Below are positions 42,788 through 51,418 of a stretch of DNA of 64,000 bases, piece after piece. Location: NCBI RefSeq assembly GCF_900176135.1, contig NZ_FWWW01000036.1, forward strand, positions 1 through 64,000, in the 5' to 3' direction. A program made the translations under genes and the position numbers. The stretch comes from Hymenobacter roseosalivarius DSM 11622. GTDB taxonomy: Bacteria > Bacteroidota > Bacteroidia > Cytophagales > Hymenobacteraceae. Positions within the stretch are counted from its first letter, which is position 1. Every line of letters begins with the position of its first letter. The notes beneath the pieces were generated by a model that saw only the letters and a list, made by a program, of their open reading frames with translations, was not told where the DNA came from and ran no database searches.

Positions 42788-45700
42788 TCAAGCAGTTACC
42801 ACTTCCAGCTGAGCCGGCACGCTGTAGTCATCAAACTCCAGCGTCACGCCGCCCGTCAGCTCCGGACTGAAGGTGAGCGAAAGCGCCTGCGTTTCGGTGC
42901 GGATATAGTCGCCGAAGAACTGCACGGCGGCCGCCAGATCGGGCTGCTCGCCGCCTAGCGTGACGCGGATTTTGTCCTGCACTTCCAGGCCGCTGTCCTT
43001 GCGCAGGTTTTGCAGACGGTTGACCAGCTCACGGGCTACACCTTCGCGACGCAGCTCATCAGTCAGGGTTACGTCGAGGGCTACGGTGAGCGGGCCGTCG
43101 GTAGCAACGAGCCAGCCGGGCAGGTCATCGGTGCGGATTTCTACGTCGTCGGGGGCCAAATTCAGCTGCTCCCCTCCCACTTCCACCGCCAGCGTGCCGG
43201 TCGTTTCCAGCGCGCTGATTTCCTCGGGCGTCATCTGCTGAATACGGGCCGCCACGGATTTGAGCTTAGCGCCGTACTGCTGACCCAAACGCTTAAAGTT
43301 GGGCTTCACCGACTTCACCAACACGCCGCTTGTGTCGTCCAAAAACTCCACATGCTTCACGTTTACCTCAGCGCAAATAAGGTCTTCCACCTTACCTACC
43401 TGGTCACGAGTTGTGTCATTCAGCACCGGTACCAAGATGCGTTGCAAGGGCTGGCGCACTTTTAGCACCGACTTTTTTCTTAACGAATGGGTCAAAGAGC
43501 TGATGCGCTGAGCCAGTTCCATACGCTCCTCCAAGGCCGTATCAATCCGGGTTTCGTTCGCTTCCACGAGCAAGGTCAGGTGCACCGATTCAGGAGCCAG
43601 TGGCGTGTTATTGGCTAAGGCTTCCTGGCGCATACCGTCGGTCATGTTCTTGTAAAGCCACTCCGCAAAGAAGGGCGCGATGGGCGCCATCAGCTGAGAC
43701 ACGACCACCAAGCATTCCTGCAAGGTCTCGAAAGCCGCCTTTTTATCCGTGGTCAGCTCGCCCTTCCAGAAACGGCGGCGCGAGAGCCGCACGTACCAGT
43801 TAGACAGCTGATCGGTGACGAAATCCTGGATGGCGCGGGCCGCTTTGGTGGGGTCATAGTTGTCATAATGCCCCCTGACTTCCAGAATCAAGGATTGCAG
43901 CTTCGACAACACCCAGCGGTCCAGTTCACTCAGATCGGTGAGCGGAATCCGGTCAAACTCGCGGGTGCGGAACTCGTCGAGGTTAGCGTAGAGGGCGAAA
44001 AAGGAGTAGGTGTTGAACAGCGTGCCGAAGAAGCGGCGCTGCACCTCCGTCACGCCGGCGGGGTCAAACTTGAGGTTATCCCACGGTGGCGCGTTGGCAA
44101 TCAGATACCAGCGCGTGGCATCGGGGCCAAACTGCTGGATGGTAGCAAACGGATCGACGGCGTTGCCGAGGCGCTTGCTCATCTTCTGCCCGTCTTTGGC
44201 TAGCACCAACCCGTTGGCAATCACGTTTTTAAATGCAACCGAATCTTCCAGCATCACGCCCAGCGCGTGCAAGGTAAAGAACCAGCCGCGGGTCTGGTCA
44301 ACACCTTCGGCAATAAAATCGGCGGGGAAGTTCTTCTGGAATTTTGCTTCGTTTTCGAGCGGGTAGTGCCACTGCGCATAGGGCATGGCGCCGCTATCGA
44401 ACCACACGTCGATGAGGTCGGTTTCGCGGTACATGGCCTGGCCGGTGGGCGACACCAGGAATATATCGTCCACGTAGGGCCGGTGCAGGTCAATTTGCCC
44501 CCCAGCCGTCAGCGGATTGTGAGTCATAATCTCGGCGGCCACAGCCTTGTCAATCTCCGCGCTCAGCTGGGCGATAGAGCCAATGCAAATCTCCTCCGAG
44601 CCATCCTGACTGCGCCAGATGGGCAGGGGCGTGCCCCAGTAGCGCGAACGGCTCAGGTTCCAGTCAACTAGGTTTTCGAGCCAGTTGCCGAAGCGGCCGG
44701 AGCCGGTGGTTTCGGGCTTCCAGTTAATGGTTTTGTTGAGTTCGATGAGACGGTCTTTGACGGCCGTCGTCTTGATAAACCAGGAATCGAGCGGGTAATA
44801 CAGCACGGGCTTATCGGTGCGCCAGCAGTGGGGGTAGGTGTGCTCGTACTTCTCCACTTTGAAAGCGGTGCCATCCCCTTTCATCTTGATGGCAATGCTC
44901 TCATCGAGGGTTTTGTAGTCGGCCCCGGTTTCATCGTGGCCGTCGTAGTTCTTCACTAAACGCCCCCCAAACTCGCCCATCTGCGGCACATAGCGGCCCG
45001 TGCGGTCCACGATGGGCGTCAGCTTGCCTTCGGCATCGGTAACCAGCAGGGCCGGAATATCATTGAGCTGTGCTACGCGGAAATCATCAGCTCCAAAAGT
45101 GGGCGAGATGTGCACGATGCCGGTACCGTCTTCGGTCGTAACAAAGTCGCCGGCAACGACACGGAAGCCTTTTTCTTCGCCTTCAAAGGCTGGAAAACCT
45201 GTGTCGTGACCGAAAAGACGCTCATATCGGATTCCTACCAGGTCGGCACCTTTGAAGGTTTTTACAACTTTATAAGGCAGTTTAAGCCGACTTAGAGTTT
45301 TATCAAAAAATACCTTCAGTCTCTCATCATGAAGCACAGCTTCAATTGGATATTCATCACCTTTCTCTAACCATCTCAGCAGTGCCTCGGAAAATTCTGG
45401 TGACTGCGGGATAGAAACACCAGTAGCTTCTTCCGAGAAATATTTGCCAAGCAATTCACTAGCAAGGATTACTACTATCGGCTGGCGAGTATATTGATTG
45501 AAAGTACGAACTACCGAATATTCAATGTTTTTGCCAACGGCTAACCCAGTATTGGCAGCAAGTGTCCATGGCGTCGTAGTCCACGCCAGAAAGAAGACAT
45601 TAACTTCTTCATCTAGCCCAAAAAAATCATCTGGCAGTTCCTCCAGCTTCACCTTAAACTGCGCCACTATGGTCGTGTCCTTCACGTCGCGGTAGGTGCC

Positions 45701-46294
45701 GGGCTGGTTTAGCTCGTGCGAGGAAAGGCCAGTGCCAGCAGCGGGCGAGTAAGGTTGAATGGTGTAGCCTTTATACAACAAACCCTTGTCATAGAGCTTC
45801 TTGAGCAGCGCCCAGCAGCTTTCGATGTACTCCGGCTCGAAGGTGATATAGGGGTCGTCGAGGTCAACCCAGTAGCCCATTTTCTGGGTTAGGTCGTCCC
45901 ACTGCGCTTTAAAGCGCATCACCGTTTCGCGGCAGCGCTGGTTGTAGTCGGCAATGGAAATCTTCTTGCTGATGTCTTCCTTCGTAATGCCCAGCTCCTT
46001 TTCTACCTGTAGCTCAATGGGCAGGCCGTGGGTATCCCAGCCGCCCTTGCGCGACACCTGCTTGCCCAGCAAGGTCTGGTAGCGGCAGAAAATATCCTTT
46101 ACCGTCCGGGCCATTACGTGGTGAATGCCGGGCGCACCATTTGCCGACGGCGGACCTTCGTAAAACACGAACGTGGGCTGGCCCTCGCGGGTGCTCACGC
46201 TCTTCTCAAAAATGCCGTTCTCCTGCCACCATTTGAGGATGTCGGTACCAACCTGGGCGTAGTTGAGCGGCTGTTTGTATTCGGAATATTTCAT
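42788..46294 (-). CDS. ileS: Isoleucine-tRNA ligase
   Basis: A 1168-residue class I synthetase. From ATG 46294 (MKYSEYKQPLNYAQ): the HIGH equivalent GIHHVMAR near residue 55, the editing CP1 domain (WTTTPWTLAANTGLAVG), the second half of the catalytic core, and the KMSKS loop DGQKMSKRLGN near 703. The long C-terminal region is of the eukaryote-like (mupirocin-resistant type) architecture, without the zinc finger of E. coli IleS. An earlier ATG at 46327 lies in a palindromic repeat and is rejected. Stretches near 45.2-45.6 kb are AT-richer than the rest. Confidence 0.97.
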   Translation of the reverse strand: MKYSEYKQPLNYAQVGTDILKWWQENGIFEKSVSTREGQPTFVFYEGPPSANGAPGIHHVMARTVKDIFCRYQTLLGKQVSRKGGWDTHGLPIELQVEKELGITKEDISKKISIADYNQRCRETVMRFKAQWDDLTQKMGYWVDLDDPYITFEPEYIESCWALLKKLYDKGLLYKGYTIQPYSPAAGTGLSSHELNQPGTYRDVKDTTIVAQFKVKLEELPDDFFGLDEEVNVFFLAWTTTPWTLAANTGLAVGKNIEYSVVRTFNQYTRQPIVVILASELLGKYFSEEATGVSIPQSPEFSEALLRWLEKGDEYPIEAVLHDERLKVFFDKTLSRLKLPYKVVKTFKGADLVGIRYERLFGHDTGFPAFEGEEKGFRVVAGDFVTTEDGTGIVHISPTFGADDFRVAQLNDIPALLVTDAEGKLTPIVDRTGRYVPQMGEFGGRLVKNYDGHDETGADYKTLDESIAIKMKGDGTAFKVEKYEHTYPHCWRTDKPVLYYPLDSWFIKTTAVKDRLIELNKTINWKPETTGSGRFGNWLENLVDWNLSRSRYWGTPLPIWRSQDGSEEICIGSIAQLSAEIDKAVAAEIMTHNPLTAGGQIDLHRPYVDDIFLVSPTGQAMYRETDLIDVWFDSGAMPYAQWHYPLENEAKFQKNFPADFIAEGVDQTRGWFFTLHALGVMLEDSVAFKNVIANGLVLAKDGQKMSKRLGNAVDPFATIQQFGPDATRWYLIANAPPWDNLKFDPAGVTEVQRRFFGTLFNTYSFFALYANLDEFRTREFDRIPLTDLSELDRWVLSKLQSLILEVRGHYDNYDPTKAARAIQDFVTDQLSNWYVRLSRRRFWKGELTTDKKAAFETLQECLVVVSQLMAPIAPFFAEWLYKNMTDGMRQEALANNTPLAPESVHLTLLVEANETRIDTALEERMELAQRISSLTHSLRKKSVLKVRQPLQRILVPVLNDTTRDQVGKVEDLICAEVNVKHVEFLDDTSGVLVKSVKPNFKRLGQQYGAKLKSVAARIQQMTPEEISALETTGTLAVEVGGEQLNLAPDDVEIRTDDLPGWLVATDGPLTVALDVTLTDELRREGVARELVNRLQNLRKDSGLEVQDKIRVTLGGEQPDLAAAVQFFGDYIRTETQALSLTFSPELTGGVTLEFDDYSVPAQLEVVTA

Positions 46295-46320
46295 GGGGTG
46301 GTGTTGTCGTGCTGGCGGGA

Positions 46321-46441
46321 ACCTCATCCCTAGCCCTTCTCCTCGGGGAGAAGGGGACTAGTTCTAAAATGATAGAAGACTAGCATTAGAAAAGCTAAAA
46401 TTAGTCCCCTTCTCCCCGAGGAGAAGGGCTAGGGATGAGGT
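46321..46441. repeat. Perfect 40-base inverted repeat
   Basis: Arms 46321-46360 and 46402-46441 are exact complements, starting CCTCATCCCTAGCCCTTCTC, with a 41-base centre. It fills the spacer between ileS and the RND permease gene, ending six bases from the permease stop. Confidence 0.8.
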
Positions 46442-46446
46442 GATTA

Positions 46447-48885
46447 TTACGCTTCCGTACCTAACCGCTTCACCGTCATACGGCTGAGGTTAAGTTCGTA
46501 GTCATCGTCTTCCTGGTGATAATCGTCGTCGTAGTGTTGAAGTAAGGATTTATTAATGGTCTCATCCTTACCGTGCTCAAAGGTGACGAGCAAGCAGGGC
46601 AACAGAATGAGGTTGGAAAAGTTGGTGATTAGTAGGCTCGCCGACATCAACAAGCCCAGGGCTTTGGTGCCACCAAACTCGCTGAAAGCAAACACACTAA
46701 AGCCCAGGAACAGTGTAATGCTGGTATAAATCATACTAGTTCCCGCTTCCCGCAACGTGGTACTGATAGCAGCCTTCACTTTTCGCCCGTTCACAGCTAA
46801 CTCCTGCCTGAATTTGGCCAGCAAGTGAATGGAGTTGTCGCCGTCAATACCCAGGGCAATGCTGAAAATCAGGGCCGTGCTGGGTTTAAGTGGGATGCCA
46901 AAGTAGCCCATCAGGCCCCCCGTCAGAATGAGCGTAACCAGGTTGGGCAGCAACGTAAAGAACACCGCCCGCAGCGAGCGGAACAGAATCAGCACGACCA
47001 GCCCTACCAGCGCAAAGGCAATTAGAATACTCTCTTTCAGCGTATTAATGAGGTATTCGTTGCCTTTCGTAAAGAGAATAGTAGTGCCCGTCAGCTTCAC
47101 CGTCATCCCCGAACCGTTGAAAATCTCCTGAATCTGGGGCTGAATCTGGCGGTTGATCAGCGTGTCGAGGTTGCGGGAGCCGATATCGGCAATCTTGAGG
47201 GAGATGCGCGCGCGCTGGCCCGTGGAGTCGGCAAAGGAGCGCAACAGCTTATCACTCATCGGGCCATTGGCCGACCCTTGTCCTCTGGACTGAGCCAGAT
47301 ACCGCAGGATAAAGTTTCGCTCCGAGTTATCGGGGAGGCGATAATACTCGGGATTGTCATTGTAGAAAGCCTGGGTCGAGGCTTTCAGGAAGGTAACGAT
47401 GCTGACCGGCGACGAGAGCACTGGCTGGGTGCGCAGAAATTTCTCCAAACGGTCAATCTTCTCCAGGTTCTTAGTCTTGAGAATTCCTTGCTTCTTGCCC
47501 GTGTCAATCACGATTTCCAGGGGCATAATGCCGTTGAAATGCTGCTCAAAGAACTTCAAATCGCTATTGACGGAGCTTTCCTTGGGCAAATCGTCCACCA
47601 TATAAGAGACGGATTTGATTCGGGTGATGCCCAATAGAGATATGGCCACAAGGCCCGCGCCTATCAGATATACCGTGCCGCGGCGCTCCAGTACCAGGTG
47701 CTCAAAAAACTCCAGCAGCTTGGTTAGCGGCTTGGCATCAAGGTGCTCCAGCTGCTTGGGTGTGGGAGGCGGCAGATATGTAAATACTGCCGGAATAAGG
47801 ATGAAGGAGACGAGAAAAGCCACGAAAATATTGATAGTAGCGATCAGGCCAAACTGATACAAGATGGCAATATCGGTGAAGCAGAACACGAAAAAGCCGA
47901 TGGCCGTCGTCGTGTTATTCATCAAAGTCACCAACCCGATTTTGCGCACCACGCGCGTCATGGCTAGTATTTGATTCCCTGATTTGCGGTAATCATAATG
48001 GTAGCGCGAGAGCAGATACGTACAGTTGGGAATCCCGATAACGATCAGGATACTGGGAATCAGGCCGGTCAGCAGGTTGATTTTGTACCCAAGGAGCACC
48101 ATGGTGCCCACGCACCATACCACCACCACCAGCACCACCAGGATGGGGAAGATAACAGCGGCCCACGTCCGGAAGAACATGAACAGGGTAGCGGCCATCA
48201 TGAGCACCGTGAGCAGCACGAAAAACTTCATTTCGGCCGCCACTTTCGTGGTCATGGTGGAGCGCACGTAGGGCAGGCCCGCGTAGTGCAGCCGGATGCC
48301 CGTTTTCTTGCTAAACGCCTCCGCGTGGCCCAGTATATCGTTCATCACTGCCTGGCGGCGCGAGGAATTCAGGTACTTGGGGTCCATGGTGAGGGCCAGC
48401 AGCGTGGCGCCCGTGGTGGGCGAGATGAGCTGACCTTTATAGAACTCTACCCGATTCACTTCCCGCATCAGGCTGTCCAGCTCGCGTTGGGTTTCGGGGG
48501 CTTTCTGAAAGATGGAAATGGCCTTGAACTGCTGCGTAGCCGTGTCCTTGCGCAGGGCCAGCACCTTCGATACCGACAGCACGCCATTCACGCCTTCGAC
48601 CGCGGACAGCGTGTCGGTGAGGTTGCGCAGCTCGGTGAAGTTGCCCAGCTTATACACGCTGCTGTCCTGCAAGCCCAGCACGAGCACGTTGCCGTCTTCG
48701 CCGAAGGTTTGCTTGAACTGCTGGAAGTAGACTACATCCGGGTCATTCGGACTCACGACCTGGGCAAAGTCGTAGGTCATTTCCACGTCTTTGGCTTTCC
48801 AGGCCATAAACACGGTCATCACGGCTATGAGCAGGATAAGAATCCGCCGCTGCTTGATGACGAAAAGCGCAAGAGAGCTCCACAT
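46447..48885 (-). CDS. RND/MMPL-family permease
   Basis: An 812-residue membrane protein of the RND/patched-like (MMPL) class. It has two repeats, each one helix, a large periplasmic domain (about residues 35-225 and 425-615) and five helices (about 225-385 and 620-780). Motifs such as GLIPSILIVIGIPNCTYLLSRYHYDYR and FSIALGIDGDNSIHLLAKFRQEL mark the TM4-type helices with acidic residues. Such proteins move lipids, hopanoids or hydrophobic compounds; no fusion protein or outer-membrane partner is adjacent, so drug efflux is not implied. The tail is acidic. An exact -7 promoter box lies 17 bases upstream of the start. Confidence 0.92.
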   Translation of the reverse strand: MWSSLALFVIKQRRILILLIAVMTVFMAWKAKDVEMTYDFAQVVSPNDPDVVYFQQFKQTFGEDGNVLVLGLQDSSVYKLGNFTELRNLTDTLSAVEGVNGVLSVSKVLALRKDTATQQFKAISIFQKAPETQRELDSLMREVNRVEFYKGQLISPTTGATLLALTMDPKYLNSSRRQAVMNDILGHAEAFSKKTGIRLHYAGLPYVRSTMTTKVAAEMKFFVLLTVLMMAATLFMFFRTWAAVIFPILVVLVVVVWCVGTMVLLGYKINLLTGLIPSILIVIGIPNCTYLLSRYHYDYRKSGNQILAMTRVVRKIGLVTLMNNTTTAIGFFVFCFTDIAILYQFGLIATINIFVAFLVSFILIPAVFTYLPPPTPKQLEHLDAKPLTKLLEFFEHLVLERRGTVYLIGAGLVAISLLGITRIKSVSYMVDDLPKESSVNSDLKFFEQHFNGIMPLEIVIDTGKKQGILKTKNLEKIDRLEKFLRTQPVLSSPVSIVTFLKASTQAFYNDNPEYYRLPDNSERNFILRYLAQSRGQGSANGPMSDKLLRSFADSTGQRARISLKIADIGSRNLDTLINRQIQPQIQEIFNGSGMTVKLTGTTILFTKGNEYLINTLKESILIAFALVGLVVLILFRSLRAVFFTLLPNLVTLILTGGLMGYFGIPLKPSTALIFSIALGIDGDNSIHLLAKFRQELAVNGRKVKAAISTTLREAGTSMIYTSITLFLGFSVFAFSEFGGTKALGLLMSASLLITNFSNLILLPCLLVTFEHGKDETINKSLLQHYDDDYHQEDDDYELNLSRMTVKRLGTEA

Positions 48886-48902
48886 AGGCCGTTAAAATGC
48901 AG

Positions 48903-48910
48903 CAAAGGTA
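48903..48910 (-). promoter_or_regulatory. Bacteroidetes -7 box of the RND permease gene
   Basis: TACCTTTG on the minus strand, ending 17 bases before the ATG at 48885, predicts a very short leader. Confidence 0.55.
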
Positions 48911-49104
48911 CGGAAAGCCTGGTAGGTAATAAATCTATAGCTGTTCAAACTGCAACCGCCTCAGGCAACTGAACAGCACGCATTTGAATCTTTCAACTTA
49001 AAAGTTTGTAAATGAAGGCAGTCCAATCTGCGTATTAGTCCGTCTATCGCAATTTTTGTCCCCCAATGCCGTTTTGAATGCTGGCTTGCTAGCTTCCCGC
49101 TTCC

Positions 49105-49512
49105 ATGATTTTGTACCAAACGCCTACCGTGTCCCTTGCCTATCATGCTGCTACTGCTACCATGCAGCTGCAGTATGCGGCGGCCTCATTGGCGGAAACT
49201 TTTGAGAAAGTATATCAGTTGGCCCTCGAAGCTATGCACAATCTGGGTGTGGATAAGTTGCTTCTAGACCTCAAGCGCAACGCCCCACCCACCGACGAGG
49301 ACGAGGAATTTCTGCTGGCGCCCATCCTGCGCTACTTGCCAGCTCAGTCGGCCCGGCCGCTGTTCATTGCGGCACTGCTCTCAGAAGGCCAGTATCAACA
49401 CCAGATGGGCTGCTACTCCCCTTCTTTTGACCGCACGTTTGCCCCCCAACAAGTGGAGTTCAATTACTTTACTTCCCGCCGCGAAGCCACCGATTGGCTG
49501 GGAGATAACTAA
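49105..49512 (+). CDS. Uncharacterised 135-residue cytosolic protein
   Basis: It has no signal peptide or membrane helix. The pattern of an N-terminal beta hairpin, a central helix (LAETFEKVYQLALEAMHNLGVDKLLLDLKRNAPP) and a C-terminal strand-helix (FNYFTSRREATDWLG) recalls SpoIIAA/STAS-like folds, and the final DWL motif is typical of that type in Bacteroidetes. The assignment is weak and no partner kinase is adjacent. It is convergent with glycyl-tRNA synthetase and shares its terminator. Confidence 0.7.
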   Translation: MILYQTPTVSLAYHAATATMQLQYAAASLAETFEKVYQLALEAMHNLGVDKLLLDLKRNAPPTDEDEEFLLAPILRYLPAQSARPLFIAALLSEGQYQHQMGCYSPSFDRTFAPQQVEFNYFTSRREATDWLGDN

Positions 49513-49522
49513 GATAAGATCT

Positions 49523-49565
49523 TACAAAAAAGCCCCCCAGAGTATTTCTGGAGGGCTTTTTTGTA
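49523..49565. terminator. Bidirectional terminator
   Basis: TACAAAAAAGCCCCCCAGA pairs with TCTGGAGGGCTTTTTTGTA with one mismatch. The left arm is a dispersed-motif copy. It lies between convergent genes. Confidence 0.88.
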
Positions 49566-49582
49566 TAGTTTCTCGACGAGGT

Positions 49583-51097
49583 CTACAGCTTCTCAAAAAT
49601 TCGCTTGAAGCTAACAGCTTCGCCAATGTAGTTGCGTAGCTCGCTGATCGGCATGCGGGTTTGTTCGCGCAAGTCGCGGTGACGAACCGTTATGGTGTTA
49701 TCCTCTAAGGTTTGGTGATCGACGGCAATGCAGAAAGGCGTACCGATGAGGTCCTGGCGGGTGTAGCGCTTGCCGATGGCGTCGCGCTCTTCGTACACGA
49801 GGCGGAAATCGTGGCGCAGCTCGTCGAAGATTTCGGTGGCTTTTTCGGGCAAACCGTCTTTGCGTACCAGCGGGAAAATGGCGGCTTTCACCGGCGCCAA
49901 AGCCGGGTGCAGACGCAGCACGGTGCGGGTTTTGGTTTGCTGCTGCTCGCCCTCCCCTTCCGTGATGGTTTCCTCGGTATATGCCTGGCACAGCGTAGCC
50001 AGGAACAGGCGGTCGGCGCCCACGGAGGTTTCTACTACGAAGGGCACATAGTTGCCGTACGCCTTGCCGTTCTCGTCGAGGTCGTTGTCGAAAAACTGCT
50101 GCTTTTTGCGACTTAGCGCCTGATGCTGAGTCAGGTCGAAGTCGGTGCGGGAGTGAATGCCTTCAATTTCCTTGAAGCCGAAGGGAAATTCAAACTCGAT
50201 ATCCACAGCCGCGTTGGCGTAGTGAGCCAGCTTGTCGTGGTCGTGGAAACGCAGCTTCTCGGCGGGCAGGCCCAGCGCTTCGTGCCAACGCAGACGGGTT
50301 TCTTTCCACTGCTGATACCACTCCATCTCGGTGCCAGGGCGCACGAAGAATTGCATTTCCATTTGCTCAAACTCCCGCATGCGGAAGATGAACTGGCGAG
50401 CGACAATCTCGTTGCGGAAGGCCTTGCCAATCTGGGCAATACCGAACGGAATCTTCATCCGAGCCGACTTCTGCACGTTCAGGAAGTTGACGAAAATACC
50501 CTGCGCCGTTTCGGGCCGTAGGTAAATCAAGGTCGAGTCGCCTTCCACCGAACCTACCTGGGTGGAGAACATCAGGTTGAACTGCCGTACTTCGGTCCAG
50601 TTGGCGGTGCCTGATACGGGGCAGGCTATTTTCTCGTCGATGATGAGCTGACGTACGCCGGTTAGGTCCTCGGCCGTGAGCAGACGGCCCATATCGGCCA
50701 GCAGCATATCGGCGCGCACTTTGTCGCCGACGTTTTCGTAATGGGCGGCTTTTTCCTCTAGTAAAACGTCGGCGCGGTAGCGCTTCTTCGAGTCCAAATT
50801 ATCAATCATGGGGTCGGAGAAGCCGTCGATGTGGCCGCTGGCTTTCCAGGTGAGCGGGTGCATGAAAATGGCCGCGTCGATGCCCACCACGTTCTGGTTG
50901 AGCTGAGTCATAGCCCGCCACCAGAGCTGCTTCAAGTTATTTTTCAGCTCCACGCCGTTAGGGCCGTAGTCGTACACGGCTTGCAGGCCATCGTATATTT
51001 CGGACGACGGAAACACGAAGCCGTATTCCTTGGCGTGGGCCACAATGTCCTTTAGCTGGGTATTTTCGAGGGAAGGTTTCTGCGTCGGGTTGCTCAT
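49583..51097 (-). CDS. glyQS: Glycine-tRNA ligase, alpha-2 type
   Basis: A 504-residue class II synthetase of the single-chain homodimer type. From ATG 51097: motif 1 region (GFVFPSSEIYDGLQAVYDYGPNGVELKNN), the RPETAQGIFVNF and GKAFRNEI blocks (motif 2), and motif 3 near SVGADRLFLATL, then the anticodon-binding domain (PFCIAVDHQTLEDNTITVRHRD). An exact -7 promoter box lies only five bases before the ATG, predicting an almost leaderless mRNA. An upstream ATG at 51226 adds a non-conserved tail. Confidence 0.96.
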   Translation of the reverse strand: MSNPTQKPSLENTQLKDIVAHAKEYGFVFPSSEIYDGLQAVYDYGPNGVELKNNLKQLWWRAMTQLNQNVVGIDAAIFMHPLTWKASGHIDGFSDPMIDNLDSKKRYRADVLLEEKAAHYENVGDKVRADMLLADMGRLLTAEDLTGVRQLIIDEKIACPVSGTANWTEVRQFNLMFSTQVGSVEGDSTLIYLRPETAQGIFVNFLNVQKSARMKIPFGIAQIGKAFRNEIVARQFIFRMREFEQMEMQFFVRPGTEMEWYQQWKETRLRWHEALGLPAEKLRFHDHDKLAHYANAAVDIEFEFPFGFKEIEGIHSRTDFDLTQHQALSRKKQQFFDNDLDENGKAYGNYVPFVVETSVGADRLFLATLCQAYTEETITEGEGEQQQTKTRTVLRLHPALAPVKAAIFPLVRKDGLPEKATEIFDELRHDFRLVYEERDAIGKRYTRQDLIGTPFCIAVDHQTLEDNTITVRHRDLREQTRMPISELRNYIGEAVSFKRIFEKL

Positions 51098-51102
51098 GCG
51101 GG

Positions 51103-51110
51103 CAAAGATA
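51103..51110 (-). promoter_or_regulatory. Bacteroidetes -7 box of glyQS
   Basis: TATCTTTG on the minus strand ends five bases before the ATG. The start site predicted from it falls at or next to the A of the ATG. The rest of the 320-base spacer up to 51418 holds the divergent pit promoter and otherwise nothing recognised. Confidence 0.55.
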
Positions 51111-51378
51111 GTTCGTCGATTTAACTGATTGGGCGGAAAACCGAAGATTCGTGGCTGACTGCTTTGCCGGGCCATTATACAGCACCGCGCAATTGGCCCC
51201 CAAGCCGCGGCCCAAATCTTTTTCATAGCTCAGTTGACCGCCCACCCGGCCGCTTGCGTATCGGGGCCATTACAGGTAGTAGTGTCGCGTTGAAATTCGC
51301 TTCCTTCGGCTAGCGCATTTCCTCCAACGCGCCAGTTGCGGTAACAATTTGATAATCTTGCTCCGTTTTCGGTGGCAT

Positions 51379-51386
51379 TACCTTTG
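51379..51386 (+). promoter_or_regulatory. Bacteroidetes -7 box of the phosphate transporter gene
   Basis: TACCTTTG, with TTG about 19 bases upstream (near 51358) as a possible -33 element, 32 bases before the ATG. Confidence 0.6.
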
Positions 51387-51418
51387 GGCGCCCATTTTTT
51401 TCTACCAATTCCCCTCCT

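Noticed and set aside
46447..48885. Multidrug efflux operon
   Set aside because: No membrane-fusion or outer-membrane channel gene is adjacent and the permease is of the MMPL/patched-like type.
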